From Hymenobacter sp. UV11 (GTDB taxonomy: Bacteria; Bacteroidota; Bacteroidia; Cytophagales; Hymenobacteraceae): a stretch of DNA of 64,000 nucleotides. The position numbers and the translations under genes are program-made. Under the pieces are notes generated by a model. The model saw only the letters and a list, made by a program, of their open reading frames with translations, had not been told where the DNA came from and did no database searches. Location of the stretch: contig NZ_SRII01000006.1 in the NCBI RefSeq assembly GCF_004684095.1, positions 372,001-436,000 of the forward strand, written 5' to 3'. Shown piece after piece: positions 17,361-26,262 of the stretch (positions within the stretch are counted from its first letter, which is position 1; the number at the start of each line of letters is the position of its first letter).

Positions 17361-18857
17361 ATGAACGACGCGCCCCTCTCCGGCCTCTACCGGCCCTCGC
17401 TGGCCCTGCTCACCGACCTCTACCAGCTCACGATGGCGTATGGGTACTGGAAAAATAACCTCCACGAGCGCGAGGCGGTGTTTCACCTTTACTTCCGCAA
17501 GGCGCCCTTCAATGGCGGCTATGCCGTGGCGGCGGGCTTGGCGCTAGCCGTCGATTACCTCGAAACGCTGCGCTTCTCGGACGATGATATCACTTACCTG
17601 GCCAGCCTCAAGGGCAGCAAGGGGGGTAGGCTTTTCCCCGATGAATTTCTGACCTATTTAAAGGACTTGAAATTTACCTGCGATGTGGACGCCGTGGCCG
17701 AGGGCACGGTCGTCTTCGGCAATGAGCCGCTGGTGCGAGTGCAGGGCCCGCTGCTGCAAGCCCAATTAGTGGAAACTGCGCTGCTCACACTCGTCAATTT
17801 CCAGACGCTCATCGCCACCAAAGCCGCCCGCGTGCGCGACGCCGCCGGCCCCACCGATACCGTGCTGGAGTTTGGCCTGCGCCGCGCCCAGGGCCCCGAT
17901 GGCGGCCTCGGGGCCAGCCGCGCCGCCTACCTCGGCGGGGCCGATGCCACCAGCAACGCGCTGGCTGGCCAGCGCTACGGCATCCCGGTGCGCGGCACCC
18001 ACGCCCACAGCTGGGTGATGACGTTTGCCGATGAAAAAGAAGCCTTCCGCGCCTACGCCGACGCCTTCCCCGACGACTCAGTGTTCCTGGTCGATACCTA
18101 CGACACGCTCGACGGCGTGCGCCACGCCATCGAAGTGGCGCTGGAAATGCGCCAGAACGGCCACGAGCTGGGCGGCATCCGCCTCGACTCGGGCGACCTG
18201 GCTTATTTATCAAAGGAAGCCCGCAAGCTGCTCGACGCGGCTGGCCTGCCGAACGTGCGCATCGTGGCCAGCAACGACCTGGAGGAAAACCTCATCCTCA
18301 ACCTCAAGCAGCAGGGCGCCCGCATCGACACCTGGGGGGTAGGCACCCAGCTCGTAACGGCCTACAACCAGGCGGCCCTCGGCGGAGTGTACAAGCTGGC
18401 TGCCCTGCGCACGCCCGACGGCCAGGGCTGGGATTTCACCATCAAGCTCTCCGAGCAGCAGGCCAAAACCAGCATCCCCGGCATCTTGCAGGTGCGCCGC
18501 TACCTGGGCGAGGCCGGCCAGCCCCGCGCCGATATGATTTACAACATCGCCGCCCCCGAGGCCCTACCCCCTTCCCCGACCATCATCGACCCGGCCGATG
18601 CCACGCGCCGCCGCCCCGTGCACCCCAGCGCACCTTTCCGCGACCTGCTGGCTCCGGTGCTGCGCCAGGGCCGCCTCGTGCAGCCCCTGCCCACCCTGGC
18701 CGAAAACCGCGCCTTCGCCCGCCAGGAAGTGGCTAGCCTCGACCCCAGCATTCGGCGCTACCTCAACCCGCACACCTACCCGGTGGGCCTGGAACAGTCG
18801 CTCCACGAGTTCCGCACGCAGCTGATGCTGGACAAGCGGCCGGTGCGGCCAGCGTAA
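17361..18857 (+). CDS. pncB: Nicotinate phosphoribosyltransferase
   Basis: 498 residues from ATG 17361. It joins nicotinate and PRPP to form nicotinate mononucleotide in the NAD salvage (Preiss-Handler) pathway. Family motifs include LLTDLYQLTMAYGYWKN at the N-terminus, EFGLRRAQGPDGG, GTHAHSWVM, FLVDTYDTLDGV, GIRLDSGDLAYLS and WGVGTQLVT. Length fits the long bacterial class. A TTGCTTTG box lies just before the start, and the frame's earlier start at 17268 is not credible. Monocistronic as far as seen. Confidence 0.94.
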   Translation: MNDAPLSGLYRPSLALLTDLYQLTMAYGYWKNNLHEREAVFHLYFRKAPFNGGYAVAAGLALAVDYLETLRFSDDDITYLASLKGSKGGRLFPDEFLTYLKDLKFTCDVDAVAEGTVVFGNEPLVRVQGPLLQAQLVETALLTLVNFQTLIATKAARVRDAAGPTDTVLEFGLRRAQGPDGGLGASRAAYLGGADATSNALAGQRYGIPVRGTHAHSWVMTFADEKEAFRAYADAFPDDSVFLVDTYDTLDGVRHAIEVALEMRQNGHELGGIRLDSGDLAYLSKEARKLLDAAGLPNVRIVASNDLEENLILNLKQQGARIDTWGVGTQLVTAYNQAALGGVYKLAALRTPDGQGWDFTIKLSEQQAKTSIPGILQVRRYLGEAGQPRADMIYNIAAPEALPPSPTIIDPADATRRRPVHPSAPFRDLLAPVLRQGRLVQPLPTLAENRAFARQEVASLDPSIRRYLNPHTYPVGLEQSLHEFRTQLMLDKRPVRPA

Positions 18858-18866
18858 AATAGTTAT

Positions 18867-19574
18867 TTACAACCATCCGGCTCTGTTACTGTACGTTTCG
18901 AAAGAAGGTTCTGAACTGTGAGGATAATCCTCGTCAGCAGTTTTGCGCTCATAAGCCTTCTGAGCTAGGTAGAGTACACTTTCAAAAGTGCCGTCTACAG
19001 GCCAGTTTTTCGGGTAATCCAGTGTAAACTCATAGAACTTTCGGCCATTGATAATTACGCAACAACGACAGTACAGAAAATCGTCAACTGATATATAAGG
19101 CGTGCCGTTAGACAGGGTTTGCTTTTTTGGATAGCATGCGTTTGCATACTTCTGCCCATCCAGTTGATATAGCTTTTCAGCCAATATATTGTCGAAAGCA
19201 AAAATATCTTCTACTGGCAGAGTGGCAAGCCTTTCTTCCGCTGTCAGCATAATAGCGTCATCATCACCACGCTTTTTCCAATTGAAAGACGCTATTATTT
19301 CCCAGAATAAGTCCTCATCCATTGGTCGGTACTCAGCTATTACCTTTTGGGGCACAGCTTCGCCTTCCTGAATTTCTTGGTAGCCCTTCTTTATCTTATC
19401 TGCAATCAGCTTGGCTACTTCTGCTTCACAGGAAGCTGCGTCAACTAAACTTTTGCTGTTCTGCCGGCCTTGGGTTCCGATTTTACCGAAAGCAACCGTA
19501 TATGTCGCATCTTCAATTTCTACGTTCCAAAACTTATTGGCTTCGCCTCCTTGGTTGATAAAGTAGCGTGTCAT
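18867..19574 (-). CDS. WGR domain protein with DUF4240 domain
   Basis: 235 residues. The N-terminal 75 residues are WGR-like (NKFWNVEIEDATYTVAFGKIGTQG in two blocks). The remainder matches DUF4240 (MDEDLFWEIIASFNW, EERLATLPVEDIFAFDNIL). WGR domains often bind nucleic acid or regulate partners; DUF4240 has no known role. Base composition is visibly lower in G+C and codon use is unlike the neighbours, which suggests recent acquisition. It sits between pncB and purM, and its function is unknown. Confidence 0.82.
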   Translation of the reverse strand: MTRYFINQGGEANKFWNVEIEDATYTVAFGKIGTQGRQNSKSLVDAASCEAEVAKLIADKIKKGYQEIQEGEAVPQKVIAEYRPMDEDLFWEIIASFNWKKRGDDDAIMLTAEERLATLPVEDIFAFDNILAEKLYQLDGQKYANACYPKKQTLSNGTPYISVDDFLYCRCCVIINGRKFYEFTLDYPKNWPVDGTFESVLYLAQKAYERKTADEDYPHSSEPSFETYSNRAGWL

Positions 19575-19605
19575 TGTGGTTCATTTTTATAACCACAAGT
19601 ATAGC

Positions 19606-20703
19606 CTACGCATACTTCAACTCCCCCGCCGCCACACGTAGTGTCACGCCCGCCTCGGCGGTGAGGTAGCCGGCCACTTGGGCCTGGTAGCCGCTTTGGG
19701 CGAGCTGCTGCACCAGGGCTTCGGCGGCTTCGGGGGCCGTGACGAGCAGCATGCCGTTGCCCATGTTCCAGTAGAGGTAGGCGGTTTCGGGGCTGATGCC
19801 GCCGATTTCACAGAGGCGCTGCATGGCGGGCAGGGGCGCGAAAAGGTTGTCGAGCACCGCGCCGAGGCCGTTTTTGAGCACCCGCTGGAAGTTGTCGGCC
19901 ACGCCGCCGCCCGTGATGTGGGCCGCGCCGCGCAGGGGCAGGCCGGCATCGAGCACCGCCGTGAGGGCGGGCGCGTAGATGAGCGAGGGCGCGAGCAGGG
20001 CGTCGCCCCAGGTGGGGTACTGGTCGGCATCGGGGCCGTCGTAGGGGGTAGCGTGCCAGTTGTCGCCGAAGAGGCGCTGCAACGTCTTGCGAGCCAGCGA
20101 GTAGCCGTTGGAGCGGAACGAGGGTGAGCGCAGGGCCACCACCGCATCGCCGGCCTGGGCAGTGGCGCCGCTCAGGGGCTGCTCCAGGCTGGGGTGCAGC
20201 ACGCCGATGGCCGTGGAAGCCCAGTTGAAGTTCATTTTCGCGCCGGGGAAGCCGCCGATGCGGTTGCCCAACTCGGCAATCTCGCCGCCCGTGATGGCGA
20301 TTTTAGAGAACTGGCAGGCGTCGTGCAGGCCGCGCATCAGCTCGTCCACCACATCGTAGTCGAGGGTGTTCACGTCGATAATATTCGACAGGTTGGTAGG
20401 TATGAAGCCGGCGGCGATGAGGTCGTCGGCAGTCATGGCCACCAGGTCGTAGCCCAGGGTGTCGTACTTGTCGAGACGCTCGGCCAACTCGATTTTAGTA
20501 CCTATGCCATCGGAGCTGATGCCCAGACGCTCCTGGCCAAAGCGGATTTCGTTCGAGAAGCCACCATCGAGGTCCTGGGCGGGCTCGCCGGGCAAGCCGG
20601 CGCGGGTGGCGAAGGTCTTTTTGGCCCAGCCGTAGGCATTTTTAGAGGCGGCGTTGCCGAGGTCGATGGAGTAGCCGGCGTCAGGGGTTTGGGCGTTGTT
20701 CAT
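19606..20703 (-). CDS. purM: Phosphoribosylformylglycinamidine cyclo-ligase (AIR synthetase)
   Basis: 365 residues from ATG 20703; the longer frame to 20772 runs into an inverted repeat and is rejected. PurM makes AIR from FGAM with ATP, step five of purine synthesis. Seen: SIDLGNAASKNAYGWAKKTF at the N-terminus, GISSDGIGTKIELA, DLVAMTADDLIAAG, ITGGEIAELGNR, RSNGYSLARKTL and HITGGGVADNFQRVL. Last gene of the leftward purine cluster, separated from purF by a 200-base repeat-bearing gap. Confidence 0.95.
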   Translation of the reverse strand: MNNAQTPDAGYSIDLGNAASKNAYGWAKKTFATRAGLPGEPAQDLDGGFSNEIRFGQERLGISSDGIGTKIELAERLDKYDTLGYDLVAMTADDLIAAGFIPTNLSNIIDVNTLDYDVVDELMRGLHDACQFSKIAITGGEIAELGNRIGGFPGAKMNFNWASTAIGVLHPSLEQPLSGATAQAGDAVVALRSPSFRSNGYSLARKTLQRLFGDNWHATPYDGPDADQYPTWGDALLAPSLIYAPALTAVLDAGLPLRGAAHITGGGVADNFQRVLKNGLGAVLDNLFAPLPAMQRLCEIGGISPETAYLYWNMGNGMLLVTAPEAAEALVQQLAQSGYQAQVAGYLTAEAGVTLRVAAGELKYA

Positions 20704-20715
20704 GCGGAGCGAGCG

Positions 20716-20878
20716 GGGCGCCTCACCCCCCGGCCCTCTCTGCGAAAAGGAGAGGGGGAGCCGAGAAAGCACTGGCGATACTAATGGTAATTCTTTCTAA
20801 ATAAAAAGGGAAATCGTCAGGCTCCCCCTCTCCTTTTCGGAAAGGGGGCCGGCCCCAAAGGGGTTTCGTGAGGTGCCC
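20716..20878. repeat. Imperfect long inverted repeat between purM and purF
   Basis: A left arm near 20716-20762 and a right arm near 20820-20878 share GGAGAGGGGGAGCC with its complement, CGAAAAGGAG, and GCCTCAC/GTGAGG ends. The arms differ by small insertions. The centre is AT-rich. As RNA it would be a stable structure between two purine genes. Confidence 0.75.
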
Positions 20879-20903
20879 ACGTCAGGGCGACCCTACCCCC
20901 TAC

Positions 20904-22400
20904 CTAGTGCTCCGTCGGCAGCGGAGCCTTGGCGCTCACCGACGGAACCTTATCCACGATGCGGTGGCTTTGGCGCTCCTCCTGCACGTGGCGCAGGTAG
21001 CGGGTCACGTCGCCGGTGGGGTACTTGCCGGTGAAGCACGCGAAGCACGAGCCGCCGTGGCCGCGCTCCTCGGCAAACAGGTCTTCCAAATCCCTCAGGT
21101 CCTGGTAGATAACCTTATCAGCCTCGATGTAGCTACAGATTTCCTCCTCCGTGTAGTTGGCGGCAATCAGCTCAGTACTCATGGCCATGTCGATGCCGTA
21201 GATGCAGGGCGACACGATGGGCGGCGCGCTCGAAATGAAGTACACCTCGGCCGCGCCGGCTTCGCGCAGCAGGCGCACGATGCGGCGCGACGTGGTGCCG
21301 CGCACGATGCTGTCGTCCACCACGGCCACTTTCTTACCCTCCACAAAGGCCTTGATGGGGTTCAGCTTCTTCTTCACCACATCCTCGCGGCCGGCCTGGG
21401 TAGGCACGATAAACGAGCGGCCCATGTGGTTGTTCTTCACCATGGCGCGGCGGTAGGGCACGCCGATGGCTTCGGCCAGGCCCGAGGCGGCAAAGTAGCC
21501 GCTGCTCGGCACATCAATAACCATATCGGGCTTGAGGCCGGCATCTACCACCTTGCGGGCCAGTATTTTACCCAGGCGCACGCGCTCGCGGGCTACCAGC
21601 CGGCCGTTGATAGTGGAGTCTTCGCGGGCGAAGTAAATCTGCTCGAACACGCAGAAAGCTTTGGGCAGCGCAGGCTGGTTTTTGCGGTGAATCTGGAAAT
21701 TCTGGTCGATAAAAATTGCCTGGCCGGGGCCCACATTCTCCACAAACTCAAAATCGAGGTAGTCGAAGCAGGTGCTCTCGGAGGCGAAGGCGTACACCGG
21801 GCCCTCGGGCGTGTCGCGCCTACCCATCACCAGCGGCCGGATGCCCAGCGGGTCGGTAAAGGCCAGCAGGCCGTGCCCGGCAATGATGGTGACGGTGGCG
21901 TAAGCGCCCTTCACCAGCTCCTGCGTCGTTTCCACGGCATCGAAAATATCGATTACCGAAATCCGGTCCAGGTCCTTCACCCGCAGCTCCGATGCGAAGG
22001 TATACATGATGAGTTCCAGGTCGTTGGTCGTCTTGGGCAGCACGTGGTACTTCTCGTGCAGCAGCTTGGCCACGTCGCGGAAGTTGATGACGTTGCCGTT
22101 ATGCACCATCGCCAGCCCGAAGGGGTAGCTCGTGGTGAAGGGCTGCGCCAAATCGGAATCATTCGCGCCCTGCGTGGTGTAGCGCACGTGGCCGATGCCG
22201 GTATTACCGGTCAGCTTCTTTACGTTTTTGGGCCGAAACACGTCGTTCACCAGCCCCTGCCCCTTGTGCAGGTGAAAGGCGTCGCCGTCAAACGTGGCAA
22301 TGCCGGCGGCATCCTGCCCCCGGTGCTGAAGGGCGGTGAGGCCGATAATCATATCGCCCACCACGCGCTCGGGGCCGTGAAAACCTACGATACCACACAT
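20904..22400 (-). CDS. purF: Amidophosphoribosyltransferase
   Basis: 498 residues; the committed step of purine synthesis (PRPP plus glutamine to phosphoribosylamine). MCGIVGFHG at the N-terminus makes Cys2 the glutaminase nucleophile after Met removal, with TALQHRGQDAAGI and HVRYTTQG. The PRPP loop is VAVVDDSIVRGTTSRRIV. Cysteines in STCFDY, SPCIYGID and GSCFACFTG lie where the Fe-S ligands of the Bacillus-type enzyme are, so an oxygen-sensitive Fe-S form is likely. Separated from purN upstream by a palindromic repeat. Confidence 0.96.
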   Translation of the reverse strand: MCGIVGFHGPERVVGDMIIGLTALQHRGQDAAGIATFDGDAFHLHKGQGLVNDVFRPKNVKKLTGNTGIGHVRYTTQGANDSDLAQPFTTSYPFGLAMVHNGNVINFRDVAKLLHEKYHVLPKTTNDLELIMYTFASELRVKDLDRISVIDIFDAVETTQELVKGAYATVTIIAGHGLLAFTDPLGIRPLVMGRRDTPEGPVYAFASESTCFDYLDFEFVENVGPGQAIFIDQNFQIHRKNQPALPKAFCVFEQIYFAREDSTINGRLVARERVRLGKILARKVVDAGLKPDMVIDVPSSGYFAASGLAEAIGVPYRRAMVKNNHMGRSFIVPTQAGREDVVKKKLNPIKAFVEGKKVAVVDDSIVRGTTSRRIVRLLREAGAAEVYFISSAPPIVSPCIYGIDMAMSTELIAANYTEEEICSYIEADKVIYQDLRDLEDLFAEERGHGGSCFACFTGKYPTGDVTRYLRHVQEERQSHRIVDKVPSVSAKAPLPTEH

Positions 22401-22484
22401 AATTTAATTAGGAGTTAAGAATTATGAATTATGAATTGGGAGGTAGTCGGAAAGAGGGAGGGGGTAGGCGGTAACTATAACATT

Positions 22485-22602
22485 CGTCATGCTGAGCGGA
22501 GCGCAGCGAAGTCGAAGCATCTCTACCGGGTAAGTAATTTCTGACGCCAGCAACGAAGCGGCCAAGATGCTTCGACTACGCTCCGCTTTGCTCAGCATGA
22601 CG
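22485..22602. repeat. GTCATGCTGAG-family inverted repeat between purN and purF
   Basis: Arms 22485-22522 and 22565-22602 (38 bp) share CGTCATGCTGAGC and GTCGAAGCATCT with a few central differences. The purN stop (TGA, 22592-22594, minus strand) comes from the CATGCTGAG end. The repeat at 30964 has related ends (GTCATGCAGA and GAAGCATCTC). Confidence 0.85.
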
Positions 22603-23239
22603 GTATCGTATTTTCAATCAGACTAGCCAGTGTTTCAGCGTATAAAACGTGCTCCACGGCTAAACCGCGGCGCTGCACCTCGGCCAGGGTATCAGCCCCT
22701 ACCAAATTTACAACCCGCTGCGCCAGAATCGGGCCCGTGTCCAGGCCTTCATCTACCAAATGCACGGTAATCTTCGTTTCTGTTAGGTGGTTATCGAAGG
22801 CCCACTCGTAGGCGTGCAGGCCTTGGTGCTGGTGCGTATCGGCGGGGTGAATGTTGATGATGCGCCCCGCGAAGGCCCGCACAAAGGTGGGCGACAGCAC
22901 CCGCATGTAGCCGGCCAGCACCACGTAGTCGGGCCGATAAGCACGCAGTGTATCAACCACTTCCAGGTCAAATGCTTCCCGCTTGCGGCCTTTCGACGAT
23001 AGGCTGGCGGTGGGCAGGCCCAATGCCGCCGCACTATCCAGGCCGGGCGCGGCCGGGTCGTTGCTGAATACTACTGCCACTTCAGCCAGCCCACGCAGTA
23101 CCCCGGCCCGCACGGCTTCGGCCAGCGCCAGCATGTTAGACCCGCGCCCCGAAAGCAGGATGGCCAGACGCGCCGCCCTACCCCCCTCTGGCAGGGGCAA
23201 GGCGTTGGGGCGCGGCGTGGTTTCGGATGCGCTGTTCAT
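22592..23239 (-). CDS. purN: Phosphoribosylglycinamide formyltransferase
   Basis: 215 residues from ATG 23239; the longer frame to 23404 overlaps purD and is rejected. It transfers formyl from formyl-tetrahydrofolate to GAR. Seen: LAILLSGRGSNMLAL, VVFSNDPAAPGL, VLAGYMRVLSP, the catalytic-site INIHPAD with GLHAYEWA, and HLVDEGLDTGPILAQ. The usual HPSLLP is HPADTHQ here. Four bases after the purD stop. The last residues (Ser-Cys) and the stop are encoded by the palindromic repeat, so the C-terminus has been replaced or extended. Confidence 0.92.
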   Translation of the reverse strand: MNSASETTPRPNALPLPEGGRAARLAILLSGRGSNMLALAEAVRAGVLRGLAEVAVVFSNDPAAPGLDSAAALGLPTASLSSKGRKREAFDLEVVDTLRAYRPDYVVLAGYMRVLSPTFVRAFAGRIINIHPADTHQHQGLHAYEWAFDNHLTETKITVHLVDEGLDTGPILAQRVVNLVGADTLAEVQRRGLAVEHVLYAETLASLIENTIPSC

Positions 23240-23243
23240 CACC

Positions 23244-24536
23244 TTAATAGGCACTGGTTTCGAGCAGGGGGGTAGGGCGCTGGCCGATATCGGGGCGCAC
23301 GTATTTATCCTGAAAATACACCAGCTCAGCTTCGGCGTAGGCAAGCTGCACGGCGGTGGGCAGGTCGGGGCCGTGCGATACCAGCACCGCCACCCGGCCG
23401 CCATTGGTGAGCAGCTCGCCGTCGGTTTCGCCCGGCTTCACACCGCCCAAATAAAGCTGCGTGCCCTGGCCTTGATTGCCAATGCCGTGAATGGGGAAGC
23501 CCGTCGGAAACTCAGCCGCCGGGTAGCCGCCCGAGGCCAGCACCAGGCCCACGAAGGCACCGGGCCGCTGCCGCGTAATGGTCTGGGCCAGGTTGCCATC
23601 GAGGGCAGCCACAATGAGTTCGAGCAGGCTGCTTTCCAGCGCGGGCAGAATCACCTCTGCTTCGGGGTCGCCGAGGCGCACGTTGTATTCGAGCAGCTTG
23701 GGGCCGTCGGGCGTCAGCATCACCCCGAAGTAGAGGAAGCCGATGAAGTCGAATGGTTCGGCCTGTAGGCCGCGCAGCGTGGGGTCGATGATGTCGCGCC
23801 GGATAGTGGCCAGCCAGTTATCGTCCAGAAACGGCACCGGGCAATACGCGCCCATGCCGCCGGTGTTGGGGCCTTCGTCGTTGGCTAGCAGCTGCTTATG
23901 GTCCTGGGCCGGGGCCAGCATCCGGATGCGGTTGCCATCGGTGAGGCCGATGAGGCTGACTTCGGGGCCGGTGAGCTTTTCTTCGAGCAGGAAGCTAAAC
24001 CAGCCGTCGTGCAGCTCGCGCAGCTCGGTGAGCGCGTGCGCTGCCTCGGCCACTGAGTTGCACACGTACACGCCCTTGCCAGCGGCGAGGCCATCGTATT
24101 TTACTACCACCTGGCCATTTAGCTCCTCCGCCTGGGCGTGGGCATCGGCAAACTGGTCGCTGCGGTAGCTCCAGGCGCGGGCCGTGGCAATGCCGTGGCG
24201 GCGCATGAAGTCCTTGCTCCACACCTTCGAGCTTTCGAGCGTTGCCGCCTGTCGGCGCGGGCCAAAGACCCGGATGTCGGTATCGAGGAAATAATCGGCT
24301 ACCCCTGCCGCCAGCGGCGCCTCCGGCCCCACCACAATCAGCTTGACCGCGTGCTCGTGGCAGAAATTTTTGATGGCCGGAAAGTCGGTGGCGCTGATGC
24401 CGGGCACGCTGCCCGGAATACCCGCGTTGCCGGGCAGCACGTGCACAGTCGCGCCATCCTGGCGAAGCTTGATGGCCAGGGCATGCTCGCGGGCACCGGA
24501 GCCGAGGAGGACGAGTTGTGGGGAATTGCCGCTCAA
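23244..24536 (-). CDS. purD: Phosphoribosylamine-glycine ligase
   Basis: 430 residues, ATP-grasp enzyme making GAR from phosphoribosylamine and glycine. N-terminal LLGSGAREHALAIKL, PGNAGIPG, then KDFMRRHGIATARAWSY, VVKYDGLAAGKGVYVC, EGPNTGGMGAYCP, and EYNVRLGDPEAEVILP for metal and ATP binding. The start is TTG at 24536, six bases after the upstream SnoaL-like stop; no ATG fits the known N-terminus. Part of the leftward purine operon. Confidence 0.95.
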   Translation of the reverse strand: MSGNSPQLVLLGSGAREHALAIKLRQDGATVHVLPGNAGIPGSVPGISATDFPAIKNFCHEHAVKLIVVGPEAPLAAGVADYFLDTDIRVFGPRRQAATLESSKVWSKDFMRRHGIATARAWSYRSDQFADAHAQAEELNGQVVVKYDGLAAGKGVYVCNSVAEAAHALTELRELHDGWFSFLLEEKLTGPEVSLIGLTDGNRIRMLAPAQDHKQLLANDEGPNTGGMGAYCPVPFLDDNWLATIRRDIIDPTLRGLQAEPFDFIGFLYFGVMLTPDGPKLLEYNVRLGDPEAEVILPALESSLLELIVAALDGNLAQTITRQRPGAFVGLVLASGGYPAAEFPTGFPIHGIGNQGQGTQLYLGGVKPGETDGELLTNGGRVAVLVSHGPDLPTAVQLAYAEAELVYFQDKYVRPDIGQRPTPLLETSAY

Positions 24537-24541
24537 AGTAC

Positions 24542-24925
24542 TTAGCTAAAATCTTGAATAAAAGCGATTAATCCGTCGCGAAACGAAAACCGAGACTGCC
24601 CGGAGAAACTTAGCGTCGTGCCGGCCTTGATGCCATTGGGCAGGTCGGTAGCCGTAACGGCGAAGTAGTCGATGTCCGCCTCGGCCTGCTCGCCCAGCCA
24701 GCGCAAGGCCGTGATGCGCTGGGTACGCTCCGAGAACCACGCGGCGGCCCGAATAGCCTGGCTTTCAAAGGCCTCCTTGCTGGCTAGCCGTACGGTCACG
24801 TCGCCGTTGGTCGAGTGCTCGAACTGCACGTCGGGCTGCAAGCAAGCCAACATGCCGGGCACGTCGAAGCGATTGTACGCTTCGATATACTTCTCTACCA
24901 GCAGCTTGGCTTGCGTTGCGTCCAT
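24542..24925 (-). CDS. SnoaL/NTF2-like protein (first of a tandem pair, nearer purD)
   Basis: 127 residues from ATG 24925. The N-terminal KLLVEKYIEAYNRFDVPGMLACLQPDVQFEH is the typical first helix and strand of the SnoaL/NTF2 cone fold, and the C-terminal strand RFSFRDGLIAFIQDFS also fits. Such proteins are small enzymes or ligand carriers; no catalytic residue can be assigned. It lies inside the purine operon, five bases after a second SnoaL-like gene and six bases before purD, so it is cotranscribed with nucleotide genes. Its role there is unknown. Confidence 0.75.
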   Translation of the reverse strand: MDATQAKLLVEKYIEAYNRFDVPGMLACLQPDVQFEHSTNGDVTVRLASKEAFESQAIRAAAWFSERTQRITALRWLGEQAEADIDYFAVTATDLPNGIKAGTTLSFSGQSRFSFRDGLIAFIQDFS

Positions 24926-24929
24926 GGTA

Positions 24930-25289
24930 TTAGGTAGTTTGAATATCCATGCGCGCAATCAGGCCGTCGCGCAATTGGTAGACGTGGTGCACTACGGTGT
25001 CCAGCAGCAGTTTGCCTTCGAGGTCGCGCACCACCTGGTGCACCGTCACATCCGTGCGGCCATCGGGCAGCAGTTCGAAGCCGGTGGGGTTCACGTGCGG
25101 GTCAATTTCGCTCCATTGCTTGGCCCAGTAGGCGCGCACGGCCACCTGCCCTTGCACGTAGCCGCCCAGAAAGGCTTGAGGCCACTCCACATCGGGCTGC
25201 ATCTCGGCAAGCACCGCGTCCGCGTCGCGGGCATTGAAGCCCCGGTACATTCGGGTCAGCAGGGAAATCGTGGCTTGGTCGGGTTGCAT
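24930..25289 (-). CDS. SnoaL/NTF2-like protein (second of the pair, nearer purC)
   Basis: 119 residues, ATG 25289. The NTF2-like pattern is TRMYRGFNARDADAVLAEMQPDVEWP, then YVQGQVAVRAYWAKQW, then VVHHVYQLRDGLIARMDIQ. It is related in fold, but only distantly in sequence, to its neighbour. It sits 39 bases downstream of purC. Two different SnoaL-like genes between purC and purD are unusual; they could be a passenger pair or a heterodimer. Confidence 0.75.
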   Translation of the reverse strand: MQPDQATISLLTRMYRGFNARDADAVLAEMQPDVEWPQAFLGGYVQGQVAVRAYWAKQWSEIDPHVNPTGFELLPDGRTDVTVHQVVRDLEGKLLLDTVVHHVYQLRDGLIARMDIQTT

Positions 25290-25328
25290 AAGGAAAAGGG
25301 CTAGCAGTACCTGTAGAATGGCGCCGAC

Positions 25329-26252
25329 TTAGCTGGCGGATAGCAGCCCGGCTCGCACCAGGTTACGGGTCAGGCGTTCGGTTACATCCTCGGTTTCGTT
25401 GGCCGTAGGCAGCGAGTGGCCCACGATGCGCTGGTAAATGTCGAGGTAGCGGTTGGTAGCCTCCTGCGTTACTTCTGGGGTGAGAGCGCGGGGGTAGGCG
25501 CCGTCTTTCTTATTGGCAATCAGCCACTGGCGGATGTACTCCTTGTCCATCTGCTCGGCACTTTCGGGGTTTTGGGAGTAGTCGGCGGCGCTCCAAAAGC
25601 GCGACGAGTCGGGCGTGTGGATTTCGTCAATCAGAATCAGCTCGCCGCTCAGCAGGCCAAACTCATACTTAGTATCGACCAAGATGATGCCCTGCGAGGC
25701 CAGCAAATCGGAGCCAACCTTGAACAGTTCCAGCGCCTTTTCGGCCATTTTATCATACAGCTCCTGGCTCACCCAGCCCTCGCTCACGAGGTTTTCGGGG
25801 GTGATTTCGCGGTCCGACTCCTCCTTGGTGGTCGGCGTCACGAGGGGGGTAGGGAACTGCTGGTGCTTGGTGAGGCCGTCGGGCACAGTCACGCCCGAGA
25901 ACGTGCGCTGGCCGCTCTGGTAGCCGCGCAGCATCGAGCCGGTGATGTAGTTGCGCACAACCATCTCCACCTTAATGGGTTGCGCCTCCTGCACCAGCAT
26001 GGCATTGGCATCAATCATCTCCTTCACGTGGTTGGGGATGATGTGGGCCGTCTTCTCAAACCAGAAGTTGGCCAGCCCATTAAGCACCGCCCCTTTGTGG
26101 GGAATGGCGGTTTCAAGCACCGAGTCGAAAGCCGAGAGGCGGTCGGTCACGACAATCAGACGGGTCTCGTCGTCGATGCGGAAGCTATCGCGGACCTTGC
26201 CGCGGTGCAACAGCTGGAGCTGGGGGGTAGCGAAATGCGGGAGCGTGTTCAT
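25329..26252 (-). CDS. purC: SAICAR synthetase
   Basis: 307 residues. It condenses CAIR with aspartate to SAICAR. Motifs: HRGKVRDSFRID, VVTDRLSAFD, PHKGAVLNGLANFWF, VEMVVRNYITGSM, GLVSEGWVS-like ENLVSEGWVSQELYD, ILVDTKYEFG and LIDEIHTPDSSRFW. Length is that of the longer eukaryote-like/Bacteroidota class. Ten bases downstream of purQ, so in the same operon. Confidence 0.95.
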   Translation of the reverse strand: MNTLPHFATPQLQLLHRGKVRDSFRIDDETRLIVVTDRLSAFDSVLETAIPHKGAVLNGLANFWFEKTAHIIPNHVKEMIDANAMLVQEAQPIKVEMVVRNYITGSMLRGYQSGQRTFSGVTVPDGLTKHQQFPTPLVTPTTKEESDREITPENLVSEGWVSQELYDKMAEKALELFKVGSDLLASQGIILVDTKYEFGLLSGELILIDEIHTPDSSRFWSAADYSQNPESAEQMDKEYIRQWLIANKKDGAYPRALTPEVTQEATNRYLDIYQRIVGHSLPTANETEDVTERLTRNLVRAGLLSAS

Positions 26253-26262
26253 ACCGAATAGC

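Noticed and set aside
20868..22418. A 516-codon plus-strand frame opposite purF
   Set aside because: It is the antisense shadow of a certain purF gene; the His/Val/Gly-rich composition is what GC-rich codons give in reverse.
23240..23404. purN beginning at 23404
   Set aside because: That extension overlaps purD coding sequence and has no family similarity; ATG 23239 is four bases past the purD stop.
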